23,766 bases of DNA, from positions 1-23,766 of the forward strand of contig CAZVCG010000030.1 in NCBI GenBank assembly GCA_964626265.1, given 5' to 3'. Shown in pieces: positions 14,706 through 23,199 of the stretch. This DNA comes from CAZVCG01 sp964626265. GTDB lineage: Bacteria; Pseudomonadota; Alphaproteobacteria; UBA9219. Each line of letters starts with the position of its first letter. Position 1 is the stretch's first letter. Under the pieces are notes generated by a model, which ran no database searches, was not told where the DNA came from, and was given only the letters and a program-made list of their open reading frames with translations. The translations under genes and the position numbers were made by a program.

Positions 14706-15071
14706 TCACTTTGATACCGGCACTTCAGGCACAGCAGGCGCCGGAGCAGGCGCTTCAGCAGGCTTGTCCGCACCCTTTTCCCTGGTTGGAGCGACTGGCG
14801 CGATGTTTTCCGTAATGCTGCGCTCTTTGTGCGACTGGCTCGCCAGGATGCCGAGGATCAAGCTCGTCGCGATAAAGCATGTAGCCAGAATAGCCGTCGT
14901 TCTGGTCAAGAGGTTGGCAGAGCCGCGCGCCGTGAACAGGCCGCCCATGGTACTACCCCCGCCGCCGCCGCCCGTAAGACCGCCACCGTCCTGAGCCGTG
15001 CGCTGCATCAGAACAACGCCGATCAAGGCAACGGCCAACAACAAATGAATGACGAGCAAAACGGTTTCCAT
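14706..15071 (-). CDS. secG: Preprotein translocase subunit SecG
   Basis: Inner-membrane accessory subunit of the SecYEG channel. It has 121 residues. TM1 is METVLLVIHLLLAVALIGVVLMQ, followed by the family-typical QRTAQDGGGLTGGGGGG turn and GGLFTARGSANLLTRTTAILA leading into TM2 (about 58-76). The long Ala/Pro/Glu-rich cytoplasmic tail is common in alphaproteobacterial SecG. I chose ATG 15071 because a GGAGA site lies 5 bases upstream and TM1 begins at once; the longer frame to 15140 adds an unsupported polar extension. Confidence 0.93.
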   Translation of the reverse strand: METVLLVIHLLLAVALIGVVLMQRTAQDGGGLTGGGGGGSTMGGLFTARGSANLLTRTTAILATCFIATSLILGILASQSHKERSITENIAPVAPTREKGADKPAEAPAPAPAVPEVPVSK

Positions 15072-15258
15072 CAGAATCTCCGGGTTTGAATAACCAAACG
15101 CATTCCGCACGGACCTTAACGGAACCGCTGGAAGATGCAACTTTTAGGCTGGAATTGTGTTTTAAGGGATAATTGGGCAAAAAGCCAGCAGTAATACGCC
15201 GTATAAATCGAGGTTAACGCCCTATTTTGTATGATTAAATTATGGGCACAACCGGCTC
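15072..15258. other. Intergenic region upstream of secG
   Basis: 187 bases with no coding frame or RNA gene that I can support. On the minus strand it should contain the secG promoter; I could not identify convincing boxes. I looked for tpiA or a tRNA-Leu, which accompany secG in other bacteria, and found neither. Confidence 0.4.
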
Positions 15259-15939
15259 TCAGGGATGGATTTTCCAGAACCTAGGCCACTTGCCCCGCAC
15301 AACGTTTTGATAACGTGAGCCTAAGGCTGCGCGCACTGCCTGCGTCTTTGGGCCATATTTGGGTTCCATATCCTTAGTATCCAGCTCGCCGACGATCATT
15401 TTAAAATGGTGGTCGCAGGCATCGGTAACTTTATCCAAAATCTTTCTAGGATGCTCAGTTTTCATTACGTTCGGCGTTTTTTCACAACGATAAAAAACGG
15501 ACGTGTCCTGCTTCTCGAGGCACGTATGCGCTTTCGTCTGTCCTTCAACCTGAATGAAATGACGCGCCGGATACGCCGGATCACCCATTCTTATGAGGGC
15601 CTTGCCATGAACTGACATGACGGAGACTCCATACGGACCGACATCGCCAGTGCGTTCCGTCCGATCGAATTCGGGATTGCGCACGACTTTTCCGTTTTGA
15701 TCGAGTGAAACGCCGCAATGAACGCTTTGCACTGTCTCATCAGGAAATACCGTGAAAATTGTGAAATAAGCGGCGCTAAGTTGACCCCAATAGATTTCCG
15801 GTTCGCGATCTTGTTTGGAACCGCTTTGGTTCTGGACTATTTCCTTAGCCTGGGTTGTTTCGTTACGAGCAGATGTCGTTACCAACATTAGAGCTGCGGA
15901 ACAGAACAACGCGGTAAGTTTATGCTTACGAAAAATCAT
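15259..15939 (-). CDS. Secreted protein of unknown function
   Basis: 226 residues. The N-terminus (MIFRKHKL then a hydrophobic run to about residue 23) is a typical Sec signal peptide, with likely cleavage near residues 23-25. The mature part has four cysteines (C75, C140, C152, C175), enough for two disulfides. No motif is recognised. The sequence has alternating charged and aromatic segments (EPEIYWGQLSAAYFTIFTVF) and a basic C-terminus. The ribosome binding site AAGGA is about 9 bases before ATG 15939. It lies alone between secG and the hydrolase, with gaps on both sides, so it is probably monocistronic. Confidence 0.75.
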   Translation of the reverse strand: MIFRKHKLTALFCSAALMLVTTSARNETTQAKEIVQNQSGSKQDREPEIYWGQLSAAYFTIFTVFPDETVQSVHCGVSLDQNGKVVRNPEFDRTERTGDVGPYGVSVMSVHGKALIRMGDPAYPARHFIQVEGQTKAHTCLEKQDTSVFYRCEKTPNVMKTEHPRKILDKVTDACDHHFKMIVGELDTKDMEPKYGPKTQAVRAALGSRYQNVVRGKWPRFWKIHP

Positions 15940-15959
15940 CGCTTAAAATCCTTGTCAAA

Positions 15960-15965
15960 ATTATA
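15960..15965 (-). promoter_or_regulatory. Possible -10 box for the secreted protein gene
   Basis: On the minus strand a perfect TATAAT lies about 20 bases upstream of ATG 15939. A matching -35 box at the right distance is poor, so this is tentative. Confidence 0.3.
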
Positions 15966-16050
15966 TAGACGCATGGATCTTAATTATCCGTGGATTACGC
16001 AGTCAATGGACGATTTGACGGAATCCGTGAATTAACCATGATTTTTCACG

Positions 16051-16875
16051 TTAATGCGCCGCTACATCAGCAAGAAAACTTAACACGGCGTCTTGCGCTC
16101 CCCATTCGTAAAGGTCGTTGTGGCCCGCTTCGGGGATAAAAACCGCCTTCTTTGGCTCATTGGCGGCCTCGAATAGCCTATGACCCAACTTGAAGGGAAC
16201 GATGCCGTCTTTTTTGCCGTGGATGAGAAGCAACGGCGCCTTCACGCGGCCAATTTTATAGAGAGAATCGTAGCGGTCCTTCATCATCGTACGTACCGGT
16301 AGAAAAGGATAATGCGACGCGCCAGCGTCAGGCAATGACGTGAACGGCGCTTCAAGAATGAGCCCGGCGGCTTTGAACTCTGTCGCCATTTGCGTCGCGA
16401 CTCCCGTGCCCAAAGACTCCCCGTACAAAACAAGCCTGGATTCCGGCACGCCTTTCTGAATAACGGCCATAATCGCGGCGCGCGCCGCGTTGTAATTGCC
16501 TTCCTCTGTCGCACTGCCCTGATTTCCGCCATAACCGGGATAGCCAACCATCAGCAATCCATATCCGGCATCAAGCCATGGCCTGACCTTTGTATTGCGA
16601 TATCCCGGATGCACGCCGTTGCCTTGCATGAAAACGATTGTCGGCTTTTCCGGCGACGTTGCCGCGCTATACCAGCTCCTAAGCCTCCAGCCTTCCTTGG
16701 TTTGCAGGGTGAGCGTTTCCAGTTCCGGCAAACCCCATTCCTCGGGAATAAACGTTCCTCTGCCGGGAAAGTAGGTCAGATTGCGTTGATAGAGATAAGC
16801 AAGGACAACTACCGACAGATAAGTCAACAATATCGCGACGATTGTCAATTTCACGTTGTCGGCAGAAAAAGTCAT
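16051..16875 (-). CDS. Membrane-anchored alpha/beta hydrolase (BEM46/YfhR-like)
   Basis: 274 residues. An N-terminal transmembrane anchor (about 9-28, LTIVAILLTYLSVVVLAYLY) is followed by an alpha/beta hydrolase domain. The nucleophile is S154 in GESLGTG. The acid is D223 in HGKKDGIVP. The histidine is H252 in AGHNDLY. The oxyanion-hole strand is IVFMQGNG. This anchor-plus-domain layout and the NLTYFPGRG segment match the BEM46/YfhR group of serine hydrolases, whose substrates are unknown. Its ATG overlaps the stop of the upstream ABC transporter gene (ATGA), so translation is probably coupled. Confidence 0.85.
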   Translation of the reverse strand: MTFSADNVKLTIVAILLTYLSVVVLAYLYQRNLTYFPGRGTFIPEEWGLPELETLTLQTKEGWRLRSWYSAATSPEKPTIVFMQGNGVHPGYRNTKVRPWLDAGYGLLMVGYPGYGGNQGSATEEGNYNAARAAIMAVIQKGVPESRLVLYGESLGTGVATQMATEFKAAGLILEAPFTSLPDAGASHYPFLPVRTMMKDRYDSLYKIGRVKAPLLLIHGKKDGIVPFKLGHRLFEAANEPKKAVFIPEAGHNDLYEWGAQDAVLSFLADVAAH

Positions 16876-18722
16876 GCGTCGCTGTCCCCAAATTCCACCT
16901 GCATCCCGTAAAGCCGCGCGTAGACCCCGCGCTTGGCCAACAGTTCGCTATGCGTCCCTTGTTCGACCACCTTTCCATGCTCCATCACGATAATCACATC
17001 GGCATCCACGATTGTCGAAAGACGATGGGCGACGACAATCGTCGTGCGGCCTGCTTGCAACCGCTTCAACGCAGCCTGCACCGCGCGTTCGGATTCGTTA
17101 TCCAGAGACGACGTAGCCTCGTCCAGCAACAGCAACGGCGCGTTACGCAGCATGGCGCGCGCGATAGCAATGCGCTGCCTTTGGCCGCCTGACAACTTCA
17201 CGCCATTTTCACCGACGATGGTATCGTACCCTTGCGGCAATAGTTCGATGAAACTGTCGGCGAATGCGTCCTCGGCCGCTCTTTTGATTTCCTCCAGCGA
17301 AGCATCGGGTTTTCCATAGGCGATATTCGCCCGGATCGTATCGTCAAATAGAGCAGTCTCCTGACTGACGAGAGCCATGTGATGACGCAAGCTCGCCATC
17401 GTCACCCCACGCACGTCCTCGCCGCCAATGGTGATGCGCCCCGACGTAACGTCATAAAATCTTGGTATGAGGTTAATGATAGTTGACTTGCCCGCGCCGG
17501 AAGGACCGACGATCGCCACAGTCTTGCCGTGCGGCACGGTGATGCTGACGTGATCGAGCGCGCGCGTACCGTCGATATAGTTGAAAACAACGTCTTCGAT
17601 GCCCACCGTGAAATCTTTCACAGCCAAAATTTTGGCGTTCGGGGCATCGACGATCTGGGGCTTGGTGTCCAGCACCTGAAACACGCGCTCCGCCGCGGCG
17701 AGGCCCGATTGAAGCTGGCCATTCACCTTGGCCGTGCGTTTCATGGGATCGTAGGCGAGTATGAACGCCGTGATGAACGAAAACAACGCGCCCGGCGTCG
17801 TCATTCCCTGTTCCACCTGCCAGTTGCCGTAGAGAATGACGGTGATGATCGCCAGGCCGCTTAATATTTCCGCCATCGGGTTCGCCAGCGCGCTGGCGCG
17901 GAAACCCTTCAAGGCCAGCTTGTAAACGTCTTCCGTCACGCCCTTGATACGGTCGTGCTCCAGCTTTTCCATACCGTAGGCTTTGACATGCCTCATCCCC
18001 TGAAAAATCTGGGTCAGCAGCGACGCGAACGCGCCAATAGATTCCTGCGTCTTCATCGAATAGCGGCGCATGTGTTTGCCGATCTTCATCACAAAAAGAG
18101 CCGACAGCGGGAACACGAAAAACGCCGCTATGGACAATTTCCAGTCCTGATAAAACATCACGCCGATCAGGAACGCGAGCGTCAATCCGCCCTTGAACGA
18201 ACTGGTCATGCATTCGCCGACGGCTTGCCGCATGACGGCCACGTCGTTCGTGAACCGCGTCAGCAAAGTGCCCGACGCGTTGGCATGAAAAAAAGCCAAA
18301 TCGGCCTGCAGCAAATGGCGGTGCATTTCCTGTTGAACGTCGGTCACGATCCGTTGACCGATCGTGTTCATGATGACGGTGTGGAAATACGTCGCGATGC
18401 CGCGCAACGTGAAAATGCCCAATACAGCTCCGCCAAGCCCCATGATGTAGGCGTCGCTGCGACCCTTGCCGAGCTGGTTGACGATTGGCTCGATTGCCTT
18501 GGCCAAAGCCCCGGTCGTCGCCGCCCCGATGCCCATAAAGAGGAAAGCAAGGATAAACCGCGCCATATGCGGCCGCATGTACCCCGTGAACAGCCGCTTG
18601 ATCAGGGCATAGGATGACTTGGGCTTGCCGGATTGAGAGGCCAATGTCAGGTGAGAAACAGGCGTAGCCGCCTTTAAGCTTGCATCGTTCGATTTTGACA
18701 AATTAGCTACCAGCTTATTCAA
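16872..18722 (-). CDS. msbA: MsbA-type ABC exporter (fused permease-ATPase)
   Basis: 616-residue half-transporter that would act as a dimer in the inner membrane. A six-helix transmembrane domain (about 50-350) is followed by an ATPase domain. Walker A is GPSGAGKST at 406-414 (K412), the signature is LSGGQRQR, and Walker B is LLLLDEATSSLD followed by the AHRLSTI H-loop. The closest characterised type is MsbA, which flips lipid A; alphaproteobacterial members often carry other lipid-linked or drug substrates, so the symbol denotes family. It is 9 bases downstream of the DUF4139 gene and overlaps the hydrolase gene, pointing to one operon. Confidence 0.85.
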   Translation of the reverse strand: MNKLVANLSKSNDASLKAATPVSHLTLASQSGKPKSSYALIKRLFTGYMRPHMARFILAFLFMGIGAATTGALAKAIEPIVNQLGKGRSDAYIMGLGGAVLGIFTLRGIATYFHTVIMNTIGQRIVTDVQQEMHRHLLQADLAFFHANASGTLLTRFTNDVAVMRQAVGECMTSSFKGGLTLAFLIGVMFYQDWKLSIAAFFVFPLSALFVMKIGKHMRRYSMKTQESIGAFASLLTQIFQGMRHVKAYGMEKLEHDRIKGVTEDVYKLALKGFRASALANPMAEILSGLAIITVILYGNWQVEQGMTTPGALFSFITAFILAYDPMKRTAKVNGQLQSGLAAAERVFQVLDTKPQIVDAPNAKILAVKDFTVGIEDVVFNYIDGTRALDHVSITVPHGKTVAIVGPSGAGKSTIINLIPRFYDVTSGRITIGGEDVRGVTMASLRHHMALVSQETALFDDTIRANIAYGKPDASLEEIKRAAEDAFADSFIELLPQGYDTIVGENGVKLSGGQRQRIAIARAMLRNAPLLLLDEATSSLDNESERAVQAALKRLQAGRTTIVVAHRLSTIVDADVIIVMEHGKVVEQGTHSELLAKRGVYARLYGMQVEFGDSDA

Positions 18723-18731
18723 AGTTGGGCA

Positions 18732-20417
18732 TTACAGGCCCGGGATAATCCTTCCTTTAGGATATTTCACGGTAAAGGCCAAATCAAAGACCTTTTCCTC
18801 CTGCGGCTGGTAATCGGCCTCCCATTGAATCACGCCTTGACGGTCTTCGGTATCTTTAACGAATCCCTTGGTCGTTGCCCCCTCCTGCAACTCGACCTTG
18901 ATGTCAGGATTGCGTGAAACAGGGTATTGGTCCAGAACCACGATTTTTATCGGATTCTTATGTAAATTCATAACCTTAGAACGATAGGCGCGCTCTAAAG
19001 ACACGTCACCAATCATGACGAGAGCCGGGTTAACCTCCTTATGGCTGGTCTTCTGGAACGTTACCTTGACCCTGTCATCGACGCCAAAAGACAACGAATC
19101 TTTCTCTCCCGGACGCAACATCTTCATGGCCGCGTTGCCCATGAAAGCCCCATCGCGGTATTTAGCCATCATGCCCGGCACTAAAGGATATTTCTCGCCG
19201 TTTACTATATTGGCAAAAAGGTAAGCCTGAGCACTTTTTCGCGGCGTCGTCTTGACCAGCAACGACGCCTTCATCGTCTGGTCGGCAATAAAAAATTTGG
19301 ACGGTTCATTCACGGACTTAAGGTCAACTCGGCCCGGCACGCGGAATTCCGTCGACAAGCCGTTTTCGGCAACTTCGGCGGCCATTGGCGCGGAAGCGAC
19401 AGGCTCTTGAACAGGCTCCGACAAGGTTTCGCCTTCCTGACTCGCATCCATCATAGCGCCAAAGTTCTGCATGCTTACGCCGGCTTTTTGTTTCATTCCC
19501 CCGATCATAGTAGCCTGCCTGCGCGCTTCGTCCTGGCTCTGGATGTACCATTCGCTCAAACGGGGCATTTCCGTGCCGAAGTCAGGCCGCGCCGTAGAGA
19601 AGACCATTTCGACGTCTTTCCAGTCTTCGCCTGTGTTCTGTCCTATTTGCCCGTATTGCTCCAGCTTGATTTCGCCTTTCTCAGTGCTGAGCCGCGCATC
19701 GTATAAAGGTTGCCAGAACACGCCGTCGGTTTGGTAGGTCAGCGTGAAATCCAATTCCGTTTCCTGCGAGGCTTCGACATGGATGATGACGTCGCGGCGT
19801 TCGCGTTGCGACGTTTTTATCTGTTGATATTCCTTTTCAAGACGATCAATTTCTTCTTGAACTTTTCTTTTGGCGATTTCCTTTGTCACCATGTCTTTTT
19901 GTGTTTCCGCCATGTTGGCCTGGACAACGCCGAACGCCTGTCCCCATTTTTCCGGAGGCAATGAAGACGTTTTATCTTTTTCCGCAACGGCGTCCTTATC
20001 GGCCATCCGTTCGATGAACGCGGCCTTGACCTGCAAAGCCTTCAGGTCCGCATCGATCATAGCCATTTCATCGCGCCTGGCCTGGAGAACCTTCGCCCGC
20101 TCCTGCTCAGCCGCAGCGGCAAGTTCAGCCAGATAGACGCGTTTAACCTCCACCGACCCGATCTTTACGGGAGCTTTGCCTTTCCCCTGAACGCGCAGCG
20201 AGCTTTCAACAAAACCTGCAGGCATATTGCCGACGATTATAGTTTGCGCTCCCGGAGGCAGACTGGCTTTTCCGGCGCGCGTAATCGCCGCGAGGCGCGG
20301 ATAAGCCGTGACGGCGACGACTTTGCTGGTGGCATGAATTTCTGCCGCGTTTGCAGGAGCAGAAGTGAGAGCCAACGAGTACAGGATAACAATAAGCGCC
20401 CGCAAAGACGAAGACAT
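18732..20417 (-). CDS. DUF4139 (MuiA-like) exported protein
   Basis: 561 residues. A signal peptide (MSSSLRALIVILYSLALTS..ANA, cleavage near 24) precedes an N-terminal beta-rich domain of the DUF4140 type (AVTAYPRLAAITRAGKASLPPGAQTIIV). A long charged coiled coil follows (about 90-205, with EQERAKVLQARRDEMAMIDAD). The C-terminal DUF4139 domain has TLTYQTDGVFWQPLYDARL and ends with KVFDLAFTVKYPKGRIIPGL. Homologues are called mucoidy inhibitor A; the biochemical role is unknown. A Met/Gln-rich low-complexity linker is at about 295-335. It lies between the popZ-like gene and the ABC exporter on the same strand, consistent with an envelope-related operon. Confidence 0.85.
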   Translation of the reverse strand: MSSSLRALIVILYSLALTSAPANAAEIHATSKVVAVTAYPRLAAITRAGKASLPPGAQTIIVGNMPAGFVESSLRVQGKGKAPVKIGSVEVKRVYLAELAAAAEQERAKVLQARRDEMAMIDADLKALQVKAAFIERMADKDAVAEKDKTSSLPPEKWGQAFGVVQANMAETQKDMVTKEIAKRKVQEEIDRLEKEYQQIKTSQRERRDVIIHVEASQETELDFTLTYQTDGVFWQPLYDARLSTEKGEIKLEQYGQIGQNTGEDWKDVEMVFSTARPDFGTEMPRLSEWYIQSQDEARRQATMIGGMKQKAGVSMQNFGAMMDASQEGETLSEPVQEPVASAPMAAEVAENGLSTEFRVPGRVDLKSVNEPSKFFIADQTMKASLLVKTTPRKSAQAYLFANIVNGEKYPLVPGMMAKYRDGAFMGNAAMKMLRPGEKDSLSFGVDDRVKVTFQKTSHKEVNPALVMIGDVSLERAYRSKVMNLHKNPIKIVVLDQYPVSRNPDIKVELQEGATTKGFVKDTEDRQGVIQWEADYQPQEEKVFDLAFTVKYPKGRIIPGL

Positions 20418-20456
20418 GTCCGAAACCCCATAATCTGGTAGGTATTTTTAAAGAAA

Positions 20457-21002
20457 CTAGTCCTGCACGTGATGCGCAATGCGTTCAATCTCTTTTTGGA
20501 CTATTTTTTCAACGATTCCTGGCAGATGTGCGTCCAGCCACTCGCGCAACAGTGGTTTCATAAGCTCCATAACCATGTCTTCCAAGGTACGGCCTCCATT
20601 GCCGAGAGGTGTCGTGGGAACGGCAGCAGCCATACGCTCGATGTTAACCGTGCTTGCAAGCGTAGCAAGTGAAGCCATGGCCGATTTCGCCGCTTTTTCA
20701 GATATAAGGCTGTCAGGCTCAACGGGCTTATCCGCGACCTGTTCGACGGGGGTCTCTTTGGGTGGGGGAGGCTCTGGCGACGGTTCTTTGGCAGCCAGAT
20801 CGACCACCGAACCATCTTCCAGTACCATTTGAGTTAGTTCCAGAACGTCATCAGATGGTGGCACTGGCGCAGCAGGCTCTTCAACAGGCGGGGCCTCGGC
20901 AGGTGCTGCTGCAGGATCCTTCTCGTCCGCAATTATCCTGCGGATCGAAGCAAGGATTTCCTCCATTGTCGGTTCGTTTGAGTTCTTGCCGTCGTCGGCC
21001 AT
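20457..21002 (-). CDS. popZ: PopZ-like (DUF2497) polar organising protein
   Basis: 181 residues with the PopZ layout. A short N-terminal helix EPTMEEILASIRRIIADE (10-27) is followed by a Pro/Glu/Ala-rich disordered middle (about 30-95). The C-terminal helices (about 143-177) include MELMKPLLREWLDAHLPGIV and EKIVQKEIERI. In Caulobacter PopZ forms polar condensates that anchor the chromosome and recruit regulators; here the function is inferred from family. ATG 21002 is directly before the conserved N-terminus. It is the first gene of the group leading to the DUF4139 protein, ABC exporter and hydrolase. Confidence 0.85.
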   Translation of the reverse strand: MADDGKNSNEPTMEEILASIRRIIADEKDPAAAPAEAPPVEEPAAPVPPSDDVLELTQMVLEDGSVVDLAAKEPSPEPPPPKETPVEQVADKPVEPDSLISEKAAKSAMASLATLASTVNIERMAAAVPTTPLGNGGRTLEDMVMELMKPLLREWLDAHLPGIVEKIVQKEIERIAHHVQD

Positions 21003-21093
21003 GGATCGAATCGTGAGGTGTGGTGACTGCGGGCGAGTTTATCCGGTTGTTAAGGGTTTGCAAGCTGTAAGAAGCCCTAACGTCCCATTTTAC

Positions 21094-22077
21094 CTACACC
21101 TTGTGATATTCCCGATACCACGCGACGAATCGCGGAATGCCTTCACGGATTGTCGTCAACGGCTTGTAGCCGAAATCGCGCACGCTGTCGGCGATGTCGG
21201 CAAACGTTTCGGGCACGTCACCAAGTTGCATCGGTTGAAAATCATAGATGGCTTTCTTGCCCAATGAAGATTCTATCAGACCGATGTAATCCATCAACTC
21301 TTCGCCGTGCGAGTTGCCGAGATTATAGACTTTGGCGGGGGGCTGTTCGATGCCTTTGTCCTCGGGAATGTGATCCAACACGCCCAGCACGCCCGACACT
21401 ATGTCATCAATGTAAGTAAAGTCGCGGCGCATCTTGCCGTGATTGAACACAGGGATCGGCTCGCCTTTCATGATTTTACTCGTGAAGATATAGGCCGCCA
21501 TGTCCGGTCTGCCCCACGGGCCATAGACCGTAAAGAAACGCAAACCCGTTGACGGCAAACGGTAGAGGTGCGCGTAGGTCCAGGCCATCAATTCGTCGGT
21601 CTTTTTGGTTGCGGCATATAGCGAAATGGGCCTTTCGACAGGGTCTTCGACAGCGAACGGAATTTTCGTGTTGCCGCCGTATACGGACGATGAGCTGGCA
21701 TAAACGAAGTGCTTGAGCTGCGGCAATTTCCGAGCCGCTTCCATCATCACGACCTGTCCCATAACATTCGTCTGAACATAGGCATAAGGATTGATCAGCG
21801 AATAGCGAACGCCCGCCTGCGCGGCCAGATGAACGATGTGCGTGATGTCTTGATTTTTCGCCACGACGTCAAACATCGCCTCTTTGTCGGCGATGTCGAT
21901 TTTGTGAATCTGGAAGCCCTTTTGCGGTTGCAACCGCGCCAACCGCGCTTCCTTAAGTGTTACATCGTAATAATCGTTCATGTTGTCGATGCCGACGACT
22001 TCAACGCCGCGCGACAGCAAGACGTTCGAAACGCTCGACCCGATAAACCCCGCCGCGCCGGTGACCAAGACTTTCAT
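21094..22077 (-). CDS. UDP-glucuronate 4-epimerase-like NAD-dependent epimerase
   Basis: 327-residue short-chain dehydrogenase/epimerase. The NAD-binding motif is GAAGFIG (7-13). The catalytic Y154-x-x-x-K158 is in SLYAATKK. The serine region is YASSSSVYGG. The segment DNMNDYYDVTLKEARLARL is characteristic of the CapI/LspL group, which interconverts UDP-glucuronate and UDP-galacturonate for capsule or lipopolysaccharide. A nucleotide-sugar dehydrogenase, seen as a remnant and a second 3' end to the right, would supply a UDP-uronate substrate. I cannot distinguish UDP-glucuronate from UDP-N-acetylglucosaminuronate. Confidence 0.88.
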   Translation of the reverse strand: MKVLVTGAAGFIGSSVSNVLLSRGVEVVGIDNMNDYYDVTLKEARLARLQPQKGFQIHKIDIADKEAMFDVVAKNQDITHIVHLAAQAGVRYSLINPYAYVQTNVMGQVVMMEAARKLPQLKHFVYASSSSVYGGNTKIPFAVEDPVERPISLYAATKKTDELMAWTYAHLYRLPSTGLRFFTVYGPWGRPDMAAYIFTSKIMKGEPIPVFNHGKMRRDFTYIDDIVSGVLGVLDHIPEDKGIEQPPAKVYNLGNSHGEELMDYIGLIESSLGKKAIYDFQPMQLGDVPETFADIADSVRDFGYKPLTTIREGIPRFVAWYREYHKV

Positions 22078-22115
22078 GTGAATCTTTCCATTGCTTTCTA
22101 ATGCTTATTTAATTT

Positions 22116-22261
22116 GTCATTCCCGCGAAAGCGGGAATCCAGCGGCCCGCGTCCGCGGGCCATGTTAGGCAACAATAATAAACGCCAGAGCATACATCAA
22201 TCGTTATTGCCTTATATGCTCGCTATCGCTCGCGCTGGATCCCCGCTTTCGCGGGGATGAC
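22116..22261. repeat. GNRA-hairpin inverted-repeat element, copy 6
   Basis: 146 bp upstream of the epimerase gene. The left arm is ATTCCCGC-GAAA-GCGGGAAT, followed by hairpin GGCCCGC-GTCC-GCGGGCC. The right side has CATATAAGG-type sequence, then the direct repeat GCGAGC-GATA-GCGAGC (read inward), then arm ATCCCCGC-GAAA-GCGGGGAT. It is the closest relative of copy 4 but in opposite orientation. Its right end stops one base before the stop codon of the dehydrogenase remnant. Confidence 0.85.
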
Positions 22262-22262
22262 G

Positions 22263-22385
22263 CTAAAGACTCCAATACCTAACGCCTTTGGGCATCGAGG
22301 CCGGATCGAGAACCGATTTTACGTCCACGAAATAGCCTTCCGGCTTCACGAACGCGTAAAAGCTCTTGATGTCGATTAGAGACAT
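22263..22385 (-). pseudogene. Displaced 3' remnant of a nucleotide-sugar dehydrogenase
   Basis: Forty in-frame codons from an ATG at 22385 to TAG. They contain IDIKSFYAFVKPEGYFVDVK followed by SVLDPASMPKGVRYWSL. This is the usual C-terminus of WbpA/TviB-type UDP-sugar dehydrogenases, with the final V/I-D-V-K-S strand and W-S/R-L end. The rest of the enzyme is absent. The last 55 bases before the terminal Leu codon are identical to the dehydrogenase 3' end at the right edge of the window. A stop lies about 33 codons upstream, so this is a fragment and not a small gene in its own right. Confidence 0.75.
22269..22323. repeat. 55-bp direct repeat, left copy
   Basis: Identical to 23712-23766 over all 55 bases, beginning ACTCCAATACCTAACGCC. 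The match stops abruptly on the left, just before the terminal Leu codon, and reaches the window edge on the right copy, so its true length is unknown. Both copies encode the end of the same enzyme. Confidence 0.95.
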
Positions 22386-22429
22386 AAAAGATAAAGGCTT
22401 TAGATACAAGCCGCCAAGAATTATATATA

Positions 22430-23158
22430 TTAAGGTTCCCGTCGTGCGGCTTGTGGCTTACATGCCAAAGGAGGGTTTGGCCTATCGCAAACGTTTGGCT
22501 TGCGGATTCTAAAACAAGAGCGTTTGTTTCCGCCCGTTTGTTTCAAAACTTCATATTTTTCCGGTAAAAGCGCCCCACTAAGCGCATTATCTTCTTCGCA
22601 TGGTAAAACATTCGGAGAAACTCTCCCCGTTGTTTTGTCTTGTTCTAGAGCCGTTTGCGGCATTTGAAGAAAATCAGGTACAGGGGCTTTTTGTAAAGAA
22701 ATCTCTATTTTTGGCTCGTTCTCGCCGTTAAGCCATTTGTCAAACTTTTCTATTGGCTTTTTGAATACGATCGAAAAGAACGGGCTTGCCACCAAACCAG
22801 CCAGAAAATATATCGCGCCAGCTTGTATGTTAGTGCGAAAACTGGACTTTCTGTTTAATTCCGGATCGGTGTTCTTGGCTATAAGAGCTAACGTTCTATC
22901 CCTATCTTTTTCTTCTGCCAGCTGTCGAGCTTTTGCGTCTGAAAGCGAAATTTTGCGTACTCTTGCAATAAAATCCTCAATTTTATTTTCATCCTTAAGA
23001 ATATCCCGTGCCTCTTCGTATTCAATTTCACCTTTTTCAATTCGGTTTAAAAAAACGTTAAATGCGCGCAATGCAGCCGTGTCGTATTTCCTCTTCCCTT
23101 TGCGAAAGACAGAAACAGAATTCAGGACAATATCATCGGGCAATTCTTTAAATTGCAT
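22430..23158 (-). CDS. Hypothetical protein with one membrane segment
   Basis: 242 residues, no recognised family. The N-terminal ~105 residues are charged and helical (KEIEYEE-like segments, KARQLAEEKDRDRTL). One hydrophobic segment lies at about 111-132 (IQAGAIYFLAGLVASPFFSI), and a Pro/Arg/Lys-rich C-terminus ends QAARREP. It is more AT-rich than the rest of the window. I see no good ribosome binding site before ATG 23158. It lies 41 bases downstream of a small gene on the same strand, inside the segment bracketed by the dehydrogenase repeats. It could be cargo of a small inserted element. Confidence 0.6.
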   Translation of the reverse strand: MQFKELPDDIVLNSVSVFRKGKRKYDTAALRAFNVFLNRIEKGEIEYEEARDILKDENKIEDFIARVRKISLSDAKARQLAEEKDRDRTLALIAKNTDPELNRKSSFRTNIQAGAIYFLAGLVASPFFSIVFKKPIEKFDKWLNGENEPKIEISLQKAPVPDFLQMPQTALEQDKTTGRVSPNVLPCEEDNALSGALLPEKYEVLKQTGGNKRSCFRIRKPNVCDRPNPPLACKPQAARREP

Positions 23159-23199
23159 AATATGTTATATGAAAAAATGTAACTATAGGAACGAAAAAC

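Noticed and set aside
22263..22385. A genuine 40-residue small protein
   Set aside because: The sequence is the C-terminal end of a UDP-sugar dehydrogenase duplicated at the right edge, so it is better explained as a displaced fragment.
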